Below are positions 47,383 through 55,283 of a stretch of DNA of 64,000 bases, piece by piece. Source of the stretch: Lachnospiraceae bacterium XBD2001 (GTDB lineage Bacteria > Bacillota > Clostridia > Lachnospirales > Lachnospiraceae); NCBI GenBank assembly GCA_900116395.1, contig FPAN01000002.1, positions 614,028-678,027 of the forward strand. Reading direction: 5' to 3'. Within the stretch, counting starts at the first letter, position 1, and each line of letters opens with the position of its first letter. Under the pieces are notes generated by a model. That model did not search any database, had not been told where the DNA came from, and worked only from the letters and a program-made list of their open reading frames with translations. The translations under genes were made by a program, and so were the position numbers.

Positions 47383-48432
47383 ATGAAGAAAAAAATAACG
47401 TTCATGTGGCTTCTGCTCTCCATGCTGGTGTTATCCGGCTGCGGGAGCAGTCGTCCTGTAGAGACAACAGAACCGACAAGTGAGAATTCCAATATTGTGG
47501 TTGGTTTTTCCCAGTTGGGCGCGGAGTCCGACTGGAGAAGTGCCAATACGGAATCCATGAAGGATGCGTTTAGTGAAGCGGCAGGATATACCTTGGTGTT
47601 CAAGGACGGCCAGCAGAAGCAGACCAACCAGATTACGGCCATTCGTACCTTTATCCAGCAGGATGTGGACTATATTGTCCTTGCTCCTGTAACAGAGTCC
47701 GGATGGGAGTCTGTCATGGAAGAGGCCAAGGAAGCCGGGATTCCCATTATCCTGGTAGACCGTTTGGTGGATGTGTCGGACAAATCCCTCTATCAATGCT
47801 GGGTTGGATCGGATTTTGAATTGGAAGGTAAGAAAGTCTGCGAGTGGTTGCACCAGTACACCCTGCAGAATGACATTGCTGCCGAGGACTTGCATATCGT
47901 GGATTTGCAAGGGACCTTAGGATCTACCGCACAGCTTGGAAGATCCAGAGGGCTGAATGAAGCGGCCATCGAGCATGGCTGGGATATTGTAGCCCTTCGG
48001 GATGCGGACTTTACCCAGGAGAAGGGTAGAGAGGTTATGACCTCCCTGCTTCGTACTTATGACAACATCAACGTGGTATACTGTGAGAACGATAACGAAG
48101 CTATTGGTGCCATCAAGGCCATTGAAGCAGCTGGATTGGTTCCGGGCAAGGATATTGCCAACGGTGAGATTATGGTGCTGTCTTTCGACGGCATCAATGA
48201 AGAGGCGTTGGAATATGCCAGAGAAGGGAAGATTGCCTGCATCGGCGAATGTAATCCCCTCCATGGACCTCGTGTGGAGGCGATGATTCAGGCGTTGGAG
48301 CGGGGCGAGACTCCGGAGAAGTACAATTACGTGGAAGAGCATATTTTTAGTGCGCTTCCGGATGTTGCATCCATTACCGTTGACGGTGTGGAGTATGCGG
48401 TGACTGAGCCGGTTATGAAAGAGAAAGAATAG
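47383..48432 (+). CDS. Sugar-binding lipoprotein 2, YtfQ-like
   Basis: Closer to E. coli YtfQ than binding protein 1: VGFSQLGAESDWRSANTESM, DGQQKQTNQITAIRTFIQQ and VDLQGTLGSTAQLGRSRG. A lipoprotein signal with lipobox LSGC is present. It closes the operon, so the transporter has two binding proteins at its two ends. This copy could present another sugar, or signal to the YesM kinase rather than to the transporter. The Shine-Dalgarno is weak (GGAA), suggesting low expression. Confidence 0.92.
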   Translation: MKKKITFMWLLLSMLVLSGCGSSRPVETTEPTSENSNIVVGFSQLGAESDWRSANTESMKDAFSEAAGYTLVFKDGQQKQTNQITAIRTFIQQDVDYIVLAPVTESGWESVMEEAKEAGIPIILVDRLVDVSDKSLYQCWVGSDFELEGKKVCEWLHQYTLQNDIAAEDLHIVDLQGTLGSTAQLGRSRGLNEAAIEHGWDIVALRDADFTQEKGREVMTSLLRTYDNINVVYCENDNEAIGAIKAIEAAGLVPGKDIANGEIMVLSFDGINEEALEYAREGKIACIGECNPLHGPRVEAMIQALERGETPEKYNYVEEHIFSALPDVASITVDGVEYAVTEPVMKEKE

Positions 48433-48453
48433 GAACTTTTTGAGCCTTTTTAG

Positions 48454-48485
48454 ATGCCAGGGTGTGTTGCACCCTGGCATTCTTA
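48454..48485 (+). terminator. Terminator-like hairpin after the transporter operon
   Basis: ATGCCAGGGTG (48454-48464), loop TGTTG, CACCCTGGCAT (48470-48480), then TCTTAT. Perfect 11-bp stem, weak T-tract. Confidence 0.7.
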
Positions 48486-48524
48486 TATGTAGCGGCTGTG
48501 TGGATGGGGGATGTTTTGGGCGGT

Positions 48525-48780
48525 GGCAGAGGGATTCGGAGATTTTGGGAATCCCTCTGCCTGGATTGGCTGTTTGGCTGGTGTTGGCAGGGGTGGCGGC
48601 ATAGGGATTCGGAGATTTTGAAATTCCCTATGCCTTTTGTAACGGATGGAAGGGTATAATCTTAGAAAAAGGCATAGGGAAAAGCAAAAAAGAGAAATCC
48701 CTATGCTTGGGCAAGATTAATAGGATGGTATTTCTGATAAAATGGCATAGGGATTGTGCGATTATGAGAATCCCTATGCC
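48525..48780. repeat. Array 2: four 37-nt inverted repeats at exactly 73-bp period
   Basis: Units start at 48525, 48598, 48671 and 48744; each is 37 nt and gaps are 36 nt. Left arms: GGCAGAGGGATTC, GGCATAGGGATTC, GGCATAGGGA, GGCATAGGGATT. Right arms end in CCCTCTGCC, CCCTATGCC, CCCTATGCT and CCCTATGCC. Unit 1 carries a compensated change (CAGAGGG with CCCTCTG). The loops of units 1 and 2 share GGAGATTTTG; units 3 and 4 differ, and the gaps are unrelated. After unit 4, TGCCGATGGCA runs into seven T (48788-48794), which could end a transcript. The remaining bases of the 48433-48819 gap hold the terminator above and a TATAAT at 48655-48660. Confidence 0.9.
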
Positions 48781-48819
48781 GATGGCATTTTTTTAAATGA
48801 ATCTGAAGGGGAAGAATAT

Positions 48820-49395
48820 ATGAAAAAGCTAATTTTATACGGTGATTCCAACACCTATGGCTACGATCCAAGAGATTTCTTCGGTGGAAGATATGAAGAA
48901 GAGATTCGATGGGCCGGAATTGTGAAGCGGGAATTACAAGGCGAATATGATGTCATTGAGGAAGGTATGAATGGTCGATGCTTGCCGCGGGTATCAGATG
49001 GATTATTCCAAGAGTTGGTGCGAAGCACAAATGCAGAAGATATGTTAGCTATGATGCTTGGAACCAATGATATTCTTCTAACTAGCAGACCGGATGTAAG
49101 TAGGACAGTGGAAAGAGCGGAAGCAATCCTAGATTATGTAAAGAATAATTGCGTCGGAACCTTCCTATTAATCGCACCGCCACATATCAGCAACAGCTAT
49201 CCGGACTTGCAGCCATATCACGATTGCTCGGTGGAGATGAATCGACGCTTCCTAGAACTTGCACAGCAATACAATATTGATGCGGTGGATGCGGGAGGCT
49301 GGAACATTCCCATGGGATCCGACGGCGTACATTTTACGGAACAGGGGCATCTTGAGTTTGCGAAACGATTCCTGCAGAATCTACATACCATATAG
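48820..49395 (+). CDS. SGNH/GDSL hydrolase
   Basis: A 191-residue esterase or acetylhydrolase. Block I is GDSNTYG with the nucleophile Ser, block II is EGMNGR, block III is GTND and block V is DGVHFTEQGH with the catalytic Asp and His. The start is ATG 48820 (MKKLILYGDSN), the family start; a frame from 48754 would translate unit 4 of array 2. No signal peptide is seen. Its closest relatives act on acetylated sugars or aryl esters, which fits the sugar region upstream. Confidence 0.88.
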   Translation: MKKLILYGDSNTYGYDPRDFFGGRYEEEIRWAGIVKRELQGEYDVIEEGMNGRCLPRVSDGLFQELVRSTNAEDMLAMMLGTNDILLTSRPDVSRTVERAEAILDYVKNNCVGTFLLIAPPHISNSYPDLQPYHDCSVEMNRRFLELAQQYNIDAVDAGGWNIPMGSDGVHFTEQGHLEFAKRFLQNLHTI

Positions 49396-49465
49396 AGCTT
49401 GTATACAAGACGTGGTAAAATGTAAAAAAGAAAAGAACCATGTAGTTTCCATAGGAGGTGACGCT

Positions 49466-49690
49466 ATGGGATCGATTCTAATCAAAGATACCACAAGAGA
49501 AGAACGGGAGCAGATCATTCGTGCGTCCTTAGATTGCGGAGGCGGATGCGAGAATTGCTCTTCCTGCTGGCTGGGCGGCGGAAGCCCATGGGATATTTAT
49601 CAGGATTACATCGATGGCAAGCGGGAAATCCGAGAGATTAACATGAGCTATATGCAACAGTATCGCCAGGACCGGGATATTAAGGGGTGA
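49466..49690 (+). CDS. Small Cys-rich protein A
   Basis: 74 residues from ATG 49466, with AGGAGGTG 5 nt upstream. The core is DCGGGCENCSSC, four cysteines in a CxxxCxxC arrangement plus one, likely to bind zinc or an iron-sulphur cluster. A short C-terminal helix motif (YQDYIDGKREIREINMSY) follows. It is paired with the related gene at 49695, 4 nt on. I do not recognise a named family. Confidence 0.75.
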   Translation: MGSILIKDTTREEREQIIRASLDCGGGCENCSSCWLGGGSPWDIYQDYIDGKREIREINMSYMQQYRQDRDIKG

Positions 49691-49694
49691 TGGG

Positions 49695-49892
49695 ATGATG
49701 GAAATACCGGTAATTGCAACATCCACCCCGGAAGAGCGAAGAGCCTATATTAAGGACCGTTTCCCATGTATTTCCGATTGTGATATGTGCGGACTGTGTA
49801 AGGTCTTTCGTGGCCAGGACGCAGAGGTGGCCTTTCGGGATTATATTGAGGGTAAGCGGGATTTTATGGAAGTCTTTTCAGACTATAAGTAG
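49695..49892 (+). CDS. Small Cys-rich protein B, paralogue of A
   Basis: 65 residues. It shares the plan of its neighbour: PEERRAYIK before the cluster, CISDCDMCGLC as the Cys motif, and FRDYIEGKRDFMEVFSDY after it, matching YQDYIDGKREIREINMSY. The tandem pair looks like an old duplication. The downstream genes encode a flavodoxin-like reductase and a Cys-rich DUF3795 protein, so a redox or metal function is possible. Confidence 0.72.
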   Translation: MMEIPVIATSTPEERRAYIKDRFPCISDCDMCGLCKVFRGQDAEVAFRDYIEGKRDFMEVFSDYK

Positions 49893-49944
49893 TGTATGAA
49901 ACTCAGTTGAGGGTATATAAAAAAGAAAAGTGGAGGTTTACAAA

Positions 49945-50571
49945 ATGGCAAAAGTAATCTTATTAAATGGTAGTCCACATGTACACGGCTGTACAGCAAC
50001 TGCGCTGGACGAGATGATTCGCACATTCGAAGCGGAGGGCGTGGAAACCGAACTTATTCAGGTGGGAAATCAGGCCATCCGGGGATGCGTTGCTTGCGGT
50101 TCCTGTGCAAAGACCGGCAAGTGCGTATTCGATGATCTGGTGAATGAAGTGGCGAAAAAATTCGAAGAGGCAGATGGCCTGGTGGTAGGAAGCCCGGTTT
50201 ATTATGCGTCTCCAAACGGAACCATTCTGTCTTTTATGGACCGCTTGTTCTACAGTACCTCCTTCTCCAAGCAGATGAAGGTTGGAGCAGCAGTGGTAAG
50301 CTGCCGTCGTGGCGGTAACACCGCAAGCTTCGATGTATTGAATAAGTACTTCACCATCAGCGGCATGCCGGTGGCATCCAGTACCTATTGGAACCAGGTT
50401 CATGGATTCACTGCAGAAGATGTGAAAAAGGATTTGGAAGGCTTGCAGACCATGCGCAATCTGGCGAAAAATATGTCCTTCATGATGAAGTGCTTTGCGG
50501 AAGCCAAGAAGGCAGACATCATTCCTCAGTTGGAGCGTGGTGCATTCACCAGCTTCCCGGACGGAAAATAA
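49945..50571 (+). CDS. Flavodoxin-fold NAD(P)H-dependent oxidoreductase with Cys motif
   Basis: An FMN-reductase-like fold of 208 residues. ILLNGSPHVHGCTATAL near 5-21 forms the FMN phosphate loop, GCVACGSCAKTGKCVFDD near 51-68 is a Cys cluster as in iron-sulphur flavoproteins, and GSPVYYASPNGTILSFMDR follows. The start is ATG 49945 with GTGGAGG upstream. The Cys motif CxxCxxC-x5-C is of the Isf type and may bind a cluster. Confidence 0.88.
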   Translation: MAKVILLNGSPHVHGCTATALDEMIRTFEAEGVETELIQVGNQAIRGCVACGSCAKTGKCVFDDLVNEVAKKFEEADGLVVGSPVYYASPNGTILSFMDRLFYSTSFSKQMKVGAAVVSCRRGGNTASFDVLNKYFTISGMPVASSTYWNQVHGFTAEDVKKDLEGLQTMRNLAKNMSFMMKCFAEAKKADIIPQLERGAFTSFPDGK

Positions 50572-50578
50572 TATAGTT

Positions 50579-50606
50579 TGACCAGGGCGCTTGCTCTGGT
50601 CATTTG
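50579..50606 (+). terminator. Terminator-like hairpin
   Basis: TGACCAGGGC pairs with GCTCTGGTCA around GCTT; the T-tract is poor (TTTGT). Confidence 0.5.
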
Positions 50607-50633
50607 TATATCATGTTATAGGGGAGTGGGGGT

Positions 50634-51020
50634 ATGGAAAAAATAATTGCAGCCTGCGGAAATGATTGCTCTGCGTGTCCTAGATATACGGCACATCCAT
50701 ATGAAAAGACGGAAGAACAATTGCGACATACGGCGGAGCTGTGGATGAAAATCGGATATCGAGATCATCTGGTCTCCAATGAGGAAATCGCTTGTTTTGG
50801 ATGTAAGCCGGAGAACTGGTGTAGATATGGAGTTGCAAAATGTTGCGAAGAGAAGGGCATTTCTAATTGCTCGGAATGCAATGAATATCCTTGCGACAAT
50901 ATGAAAGAGTGCTTTGAGGTAACGAAGTCCTTTGAACCAATGTGTAGAAAAGTCTGCACCGATGAGGAATATGAGATGCTAAAGAGAGCATTCTTTGAAA
51001 AAGAGAAGAACTTAAGCTGA
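50634..51020 (+). CDS. DUF3795 Cys-rich protein
   Basis: 128 residues with about 13 cysteines in DUF3795 order: ACGNDCSACPRYTAH at the N-terminus, CFGCKPENWCRYGVAKCC in the middle and NCSECNEYPCDNM after it. The family is thought to bind metal; no reaction is assigned. Shine-Dalgarno GGGAGTGGGGG is purine-rich and supports the start. Confidence 0.9.
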   Translation: MEKIIAACGNDCSACPRYTAHPYEKTEEQLRHTAELWMKIGYRDHLVSNEEIACFGCKPENWCRYGVAKCCEEKGISNCSECNEYPCDNMKECFEVTKSFEPMCRKVCTDEEYEMLKRAFFEKEKNLS

Positions 51021-51090
51021 ATGAATTACAGCCAATTACTTCTTTCCATGAGTATAGGTATCTGTTATTATTACAACAGAAGACATACAT

Positions 51091-51163
51091 GGGGTATTGG
51101 CGCAGCTGGGAGCGTGCCTCAATGGCATTGAGGAGGCCATGGGTTCAAGTCCCATATGCTCCA
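51091..51163 (+). tRNA. tRNA-Ala (anticodon GGC)
   Basis: Acceptor GGGGTAT pairs with ATGCTCC including the G3-U70 pair that marks alanine tRNAs. The D stem is GCGC/GCGT, the anticodon stem CCTCA/TGAGG around ATGGCAT (anticodon GGC), and the T stem ATGGG/CCCAT. The discriminator is A and CCA is not encoded. Confidence 0.95.
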
Positions 51164-51167
51164 TAGG

Positions 51168-51202
51168 AAAAAGCACTAGCAGTATAGCTGGTGCTTTTTA
51201 TT
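51168..51202 (+). terminator. Terminator after tRNA-Ala
   Basis: AAAAAGCACTAGC pairs with GCTGGTGCTTTTT around AGTATA, with T on the 3' side. The AT-richer accessory block begins here; the 140 nt to the next gene hold no clear promoter. Confidence 0.8.
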
Positions 51203-51341
51203 ATTCAACAAATGATACTTGTTGCACATCAGATGAATGTCAAAGTAATTGAGTGATATAATAATTTCAGAGCATTTGAGTACATAAGGATAAGCGGATT
51301 CATTGATGAACTAAAAGATAAAAATCTTAAAGGGTGTCGAT

Positions 51342-54300
51342 ATGAGGAGAATACAATTAGAGGGAAGACAAATAGGCTGGCTACAGGTGCTTGGTAGAGC
51401 TGCGGTAGAAGGCAACTCTCACAGGGCTATGTTCAGATGCAAATGCCAGTGTGGAAAAGAATGTTCTTATGAGCGGGGAAAGTTACTCAAGGGAGAATAT
51501 CCAGCATGTCCTGATTGCATGAGAAATCCGGAAAATAAAGACGTGTTAGATGAATTAGCTATTCAGATTGCAGAGGGGTTCGCTGAAGAGGTGCGAATTG
51601 AAAAAGAGAAGAATAGGGAGAGTGCGAATAATCAACCTATAGAACTGAATTTGTCGGATGAGCAGAATCAGTTTATTGAACTCGCAGTACAGGGGAATAA
51701 TATTCTTGTTGATGCTTGTATTGGTAGTGGAAAGACTACGGCAATACAGGCTCTTTGCAATGCACTTCCAACTTCCAAGCGTGTTCTATATTTGACATAC
51801 AATCGACTTCTTAAAGTTGATGCGAAAAGACGCATTCGCAATAAGAATGTATTAGTTACAAACTATCATGGATATGCAAGCAGAGTGCTACGAGAGCAAG
51901 GCATTAGTGCAGGAGTGTCTGATTTAATTCAGAAGTATCTAGAATTAAAACCGGAACTTGAAAGCTATGATGTTTTAATCATTGATGAATATCAGGATAT
52001 TGAGCAAGAATTTGCAGATATGTTGGAACATCTTAAATTCATGAATCCAGCCATGCAGATTGTAGTGGTTGGGGATATGGAACAGAAGATATATGATAAG
52101 ACTTCCCTTGATGTTCAGGATTTTATTTGTCATTTTCTAGGAAACTATATACAACTTCAATTTACGAAGTGTTTTCGTTTGTCTTCCGATCATGCAGCAA
52201 TGCTCGGAAGAATATGGGGAAAAACTATCGAAGGTGTAAATGAAGACTGTATAGTTGAGGAGATGGGTTCTTCTCAAATTGTGGAGTACTTAGCGAGTCT
52301 AGATACGAAGGATATCTTATGTTTAGGTATGAGAACAGGCTTGATGTCGCGAGTCTTAAACACGCTTGAATTACAGTATCCGGAAAAGTTTAATAAGAGA
52401 ACGGTGTATGCCAGCATACGAGATCAGGATGCAAATTCGGTTGATCCTAAGAAGAATGCAGCTATATTTACTACATATGATAGTAGTAAAGGAATGGAAA
52501 GACCGATTTGTGTTGTCTTTGATTTTACAGAGATATATTGGAATTTTCGAAGTGAAAATGCCTTCTCTAATTATCAGATTTTACGAAACATTTTTTGTGT
52601 AGCTGCCAGTCGTGGAAAGCAGCATATTATTTTTGTAAAAGATAATGAATCTATGCTATCGGAGGAAACACTATCAACTGCAATTTGGCATGAAGATAGA
52701 ACACTTCACTTAAGTGTAACAGATCTATATGAGTTCAAGTATAAGGAAGATGTGGAGGATTGCTATAAATTACTTGATATAAGAAAAATAGAGGTGGATG
52801 ATGTTAGTCCGATTCAAATTAAGGGAAAGGACGAGATGATTGATTTGACACCATGCATAGGCATATTCCAGGAGGCATCCTACTTCAATAATTATGATAT
52901 TGATACAGAGATTGAAGCGCGGTTAATTCATGCTCCTAGCATGCGCCATCTGTACAACAGTAATATTCGTGAATCCGTTGAGAAGCAAATATTGTTTTTG
53001 ACGGCAATTGAAACTCATTTGCTTCGATATATGACACAGGTAAGTATTCCTTTTGTTTCAGATAATCAAGTTAAGCAGATACATCGCCGTCTTGCAGAGC
53101 GATTGAATAAGGATGAGGATGTTCAAGTTCCCTGCGAATTATCTTTTTATGATAATGAAGGTAGAATGATATTTGATGCAAGTGGATTTGCAGACGTTGT
53201 AAAAGATGATGTTGTTTATGAATTAAAATTCGTATCCGAACTTCAGCATGAACATTTTCTACAGTGCGCAACATACATGTTGGGATTAAATAAACCGGAA
53301 GGTATTCTTTGGAACACGAAGAGCAATGAACTGTTTTCAATACATATTCCAGACAGGGATAAGTTAATGAAGCAGATAGCAAAAACGGTTACAAAGCGTT
53401 GCCTAAATAGAGTTCGCCCTCAAAGTGAAGGAAAGAATCGCATTAGTATCTCTTCAGATAAGCCTGAAAAATTTGCAGTTATTGATACAGAAACAAACTG
53501 GGAAGATCAGGTGATGTCCATTGGTATAGTAACTGCTGAAGACAAATCGTTTAAAGTGATTGGAGGCATGTATTATGTTATTACCCCTGAAGTGAATGTA
53601 GGGGGGATGTATGAATCGGTGTTGTATCCAAAAGATTTAGATACTGTGGTTCAATGCTCGCGAAATGAAGCAATTGCGCAAATATCTATAATGCTTGCAC
53701 AAGAGGGCATAAACAAGATTTTTGCTTACAATGCATCATTTGATTTTAACCATCTGACAGCGCTGAGAGGATTTCAGTGGTATGACATCATGCGTTTGGC
53801 TGCGTATAAGCAGTACAATCCAAAGATTGATGGACGAGTGGAATGTTATAAAAATGGAAGAATGAAGAAAGGTTATGGAGTAGAACCAATTCTTCAAATG
53901 CTTTTGGATAATAGGAGATACCGAGAGACACATAATGCATTTTATGATGCGGTAGATGAATTGAAAATAATGCAATTGCTTGGGCATCCATTATACAAAT
54001 ATGATATTGCTCAATTAAAAGATACTGGAATAGGACAACAGGAGTTTATCGCAAAGAAGCAATCTCTGTCAGAAATGAGTGAGAGACATGCATCTGTGAA
54101 CGATAACAGGGAGAACTATTCGGTGGAGACAGATGTACCAGTATCGTATAATTCAATGAATCAATCTCATATGAAAGAGAGTAGAACGCCTTTTCCTGCG
54201 CAGATATATACATCTCAACAGGCTGCAGATGCTTTAGATGTTAGTACTAGTACAGTGTACAATCTAATAAAAAGAGGTGAGATCAGCGCCGTTAAACGTG

Positions 54301-54443
54301 GAAACAGATATGAAATTGATGTGAATTCAGTTGATCAATATATTGAAAGAGAAGAAAGAAGACGGCAATTATCAGTTGTTACGGGATTGGCATTTGCAGG
54401 AGGTATGATTATTCTTTTGCTAGTTTTCCTTGCATCACTTTAG
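51342..54443 (+). CDS. Multidomain helicase-nuclease-exonuclease with HTH and C-terminal membrane anchor
   Basis: The 1033 residues show, in order, the following. A Cys module (33-59: CKCQCGKEC then CPDC) resembles the zinc-binding part of phage AP2/HNH proteins. A UvrD-type superfamily 1 helicase has Walker A GSGKT at 128-132, DEYQD at 215-219, VVGDMEQKIYD at 242-252, TYDSSKGME at 378-386 and VAASRGKQH at 420-428. A RecB/Cas4-like nuclease has Asp618, Glu627-x-Lys629 and Gln641-x3-Tyr645. A DEDDh exonuclease has Asp715, Glu717, Asp801, His864 and Asp869. An excisionase-type HTH lies at 955-1002 (SQQAADALDVSTSTVYNLIK), and one transmembrane helix at 1012-1031. All catalytic residues are kept. 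I know no named family with this set. A DNA-degrading defence or repair role at the membrane is inferred. Confidence 0.85.
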   Translation: MRRIQLEGRQIGWLQVLGRAAVEGNSHRAMFRCKCQCGKECSYERGKLLKGEYPACPDCMRNPENKDVLDELAIQIAEGFAEEVRIEKEKNRESANNQPIELNLSDEQNQFIELAVQGNNILVDACIGSGKTTAIQALCNALPTSKRVLYLTYNRLLKVDAKRRIRNKNVLVTNYHGYASRVLREQGISAGVSDLIQKYLELKPELESYDVLIIDEYQDIEQEFADMLEHLKFMNPAMQIVVVGDMEQKIYDKTSLDVQDFICHFLGNYIQLQFTKCFRLSSDHAAMLGRIWGKTIEGVNEDCIVEEMGSSQIVEYLASLDTKDILCLGMRTGLMSRVLNTLELQYPEKFNKRTVYASIRDQDANSVDPKKNAAIFTTYDSSKGMERPICVVFDFTEIYWNFRSENAFSNYQILRNIFCVAASRGKQHIIFVKDNESMLSEETLSTAIWHEDRTLHLSVTDLYEFKYKEDVEDCYKLLDIRKIEVDDVSPIQIKGKDEMIDLTPCIGIFQEASYFNNYDIDTEIEARLIHAPSMRHLYNSNIRESVEKQILFLTAIETHLLRYMTQVSIPFVSDNQVKQIHRRLAERLNKDEDVQVPCELSFYDNEGRMIFDASGFADVVKDDVVYELKFVSELQHEHFLQCATYMLGLNKPEGILWNTKSNELFSIHIPDRDKLMKQIAKTVTKRCLNRVRPQSEGKNRISISSDKPEKFAVIDTETNWEDQVMSIGIVTAEDKSFKVIGGMYYVITPEVNVGGMYESVLYPKDLDTVVQCSRNEAIAQISIMLAQEGINKIFAYNASFDFNHLTALRGFQWYDIMRLAAYKQYNPKIDGRVECYKNGRMKKGYGVEPILQMLLDNRRYRETHNAFYDAVDELKIMQLLGHPLYKYDIAQLKDTGIGQQEFIAKKQSLSEMSERHASVNDNRENYSVETDVPVSYNSMNQSHMKESRTPFPAQIYTSQQAADALDVSTSTVYNLIKRGEISAVKRGNRYEIDVNSVDQYIEREERRRQLSVVTGLAFAGGMIILLLVFLASL

Positions 54444-54484
54444 AATCGAGGCAAAGAAAGAGGGACCATAATCGGTCCCTCTTT

Positions 54485-55033
54485 CTATCGTATACTCCAA
54501 AGTATCGCATCCACTTTCTTGATATCAGAAATCCATGCGTAATCTGGTAGATAGTGATTAAACTCTTTTACGCACGTAATGCCATCAGCACTTTCTAGAA
54601 AGCTACTATACCAATTCTCCATTTCGGAATAGAGAGTTATAGCATTCTGTAATCGCTGTTCATTTGTAGCTCCGGTTAGTTTGATATTAAGATTCTGGAC
54701 GACATAGCGATCCCAGATGGGTTTCGTTGGATTGATGGATGCCAGCATCTTGCTTGAAAAAGAAGGCTCTAGGTTTCCTGTGTTCTCGTATAAGTATGTG
54801 AGAATCTCATCAAAGGTAGGGTTCTTATGCTTTATACTCTCGAAATATGAGTAGTAGACTTTTCGCCATTTCTCATTACGACGGACAATATAGAATCCAT
54901 TGAACAGTCGCTGGAATTCAGCGTCGGAAGCAATGTCTGTGGTCATCACATGTTCCATGATATATTGATATCTATCTAGGCCTAAGCTTGTGGCTAAGCG
55001 TTTTTCTAAGATTTCTTTTACATTTATCTCCAT
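54485..55033 (-). CDS. Hypothetical protein of the accessory block
   Basis: I do not recognise a named family with confidence. The 182 residues are helical and soluble. The stretch SSKMLASINPTKPIWDRYVVQNL near 92-114 resembles a motif seen in uncharacterised helix-hairpin-helix-like proteins from many bacteria. The gene is on the strand opposite to its neighbours, between the helicase gene and the RNase III operon. An antitoxin or regulatory partner is possible, but nothing proves it. ATG 55033 has GAGGAAA upstream on its strand. Confidence 0.65.
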   Translation of the reverse strand: MEINVKEILEKRLATSLGLDRYQYIMEHVMTTDIASDAEFQRLFNGFYIVRRNEKWRKVYYSYFESIKHKNPTFDEILTYLYENTGNLEPSFSSKMLASINPTKPIWDRYVVQNLNIKLTGATNEQRLQNAITLYSEMENWYSSFLESADGITCVKEFNHYLPDYAWISDIKKVDAILWSIR

Positions 55034-55283
55034 GGTGGTTTCCTCACATACGTGATATTAAATATAAATATCCTGCCATTATTTACTTCCAATTATATCA
55101 CTGTTCTTTTGGGATGAAGTGAAAATGGAGTTGCTTGCAGTACGGTTCTGTGATATAAAGAAATTAATTAAATAGAGGGCATGTACCATAAAATGAAAAC
55201 ATTGTTTTCGTATGTTTATTCTGGCTTGTGAAAATGAACCCTTATAAACATGATAAAACAAAGCATTAATTTTATCTTACTTT
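55034..55283. other. AT-rich divergent gap upstream of the RNase III operon
   Basis: About 250 AT-rich bases separate the minus-strand gene from the structured leader of the operon. I see no convincing promoter hexamers and no coding potential; a 60-codon frame on the minus strand lacks a ribosome-binding site. Confidence 0.4.

Noticed and set aside
48525..48780. CRISPR array (37-nt repeats with 36-nt spacers)
   Set aside because: Lengths fit, but only the outer 10-13 nt of each repeat are conserved and the centre changes. No cas gene or leader is visible.
48754..48819. N-terminal extension of the SGNH hydrolase
   Set aside because: It would translate part of array 2. The family start is MKKLILYGDSN at 48820.
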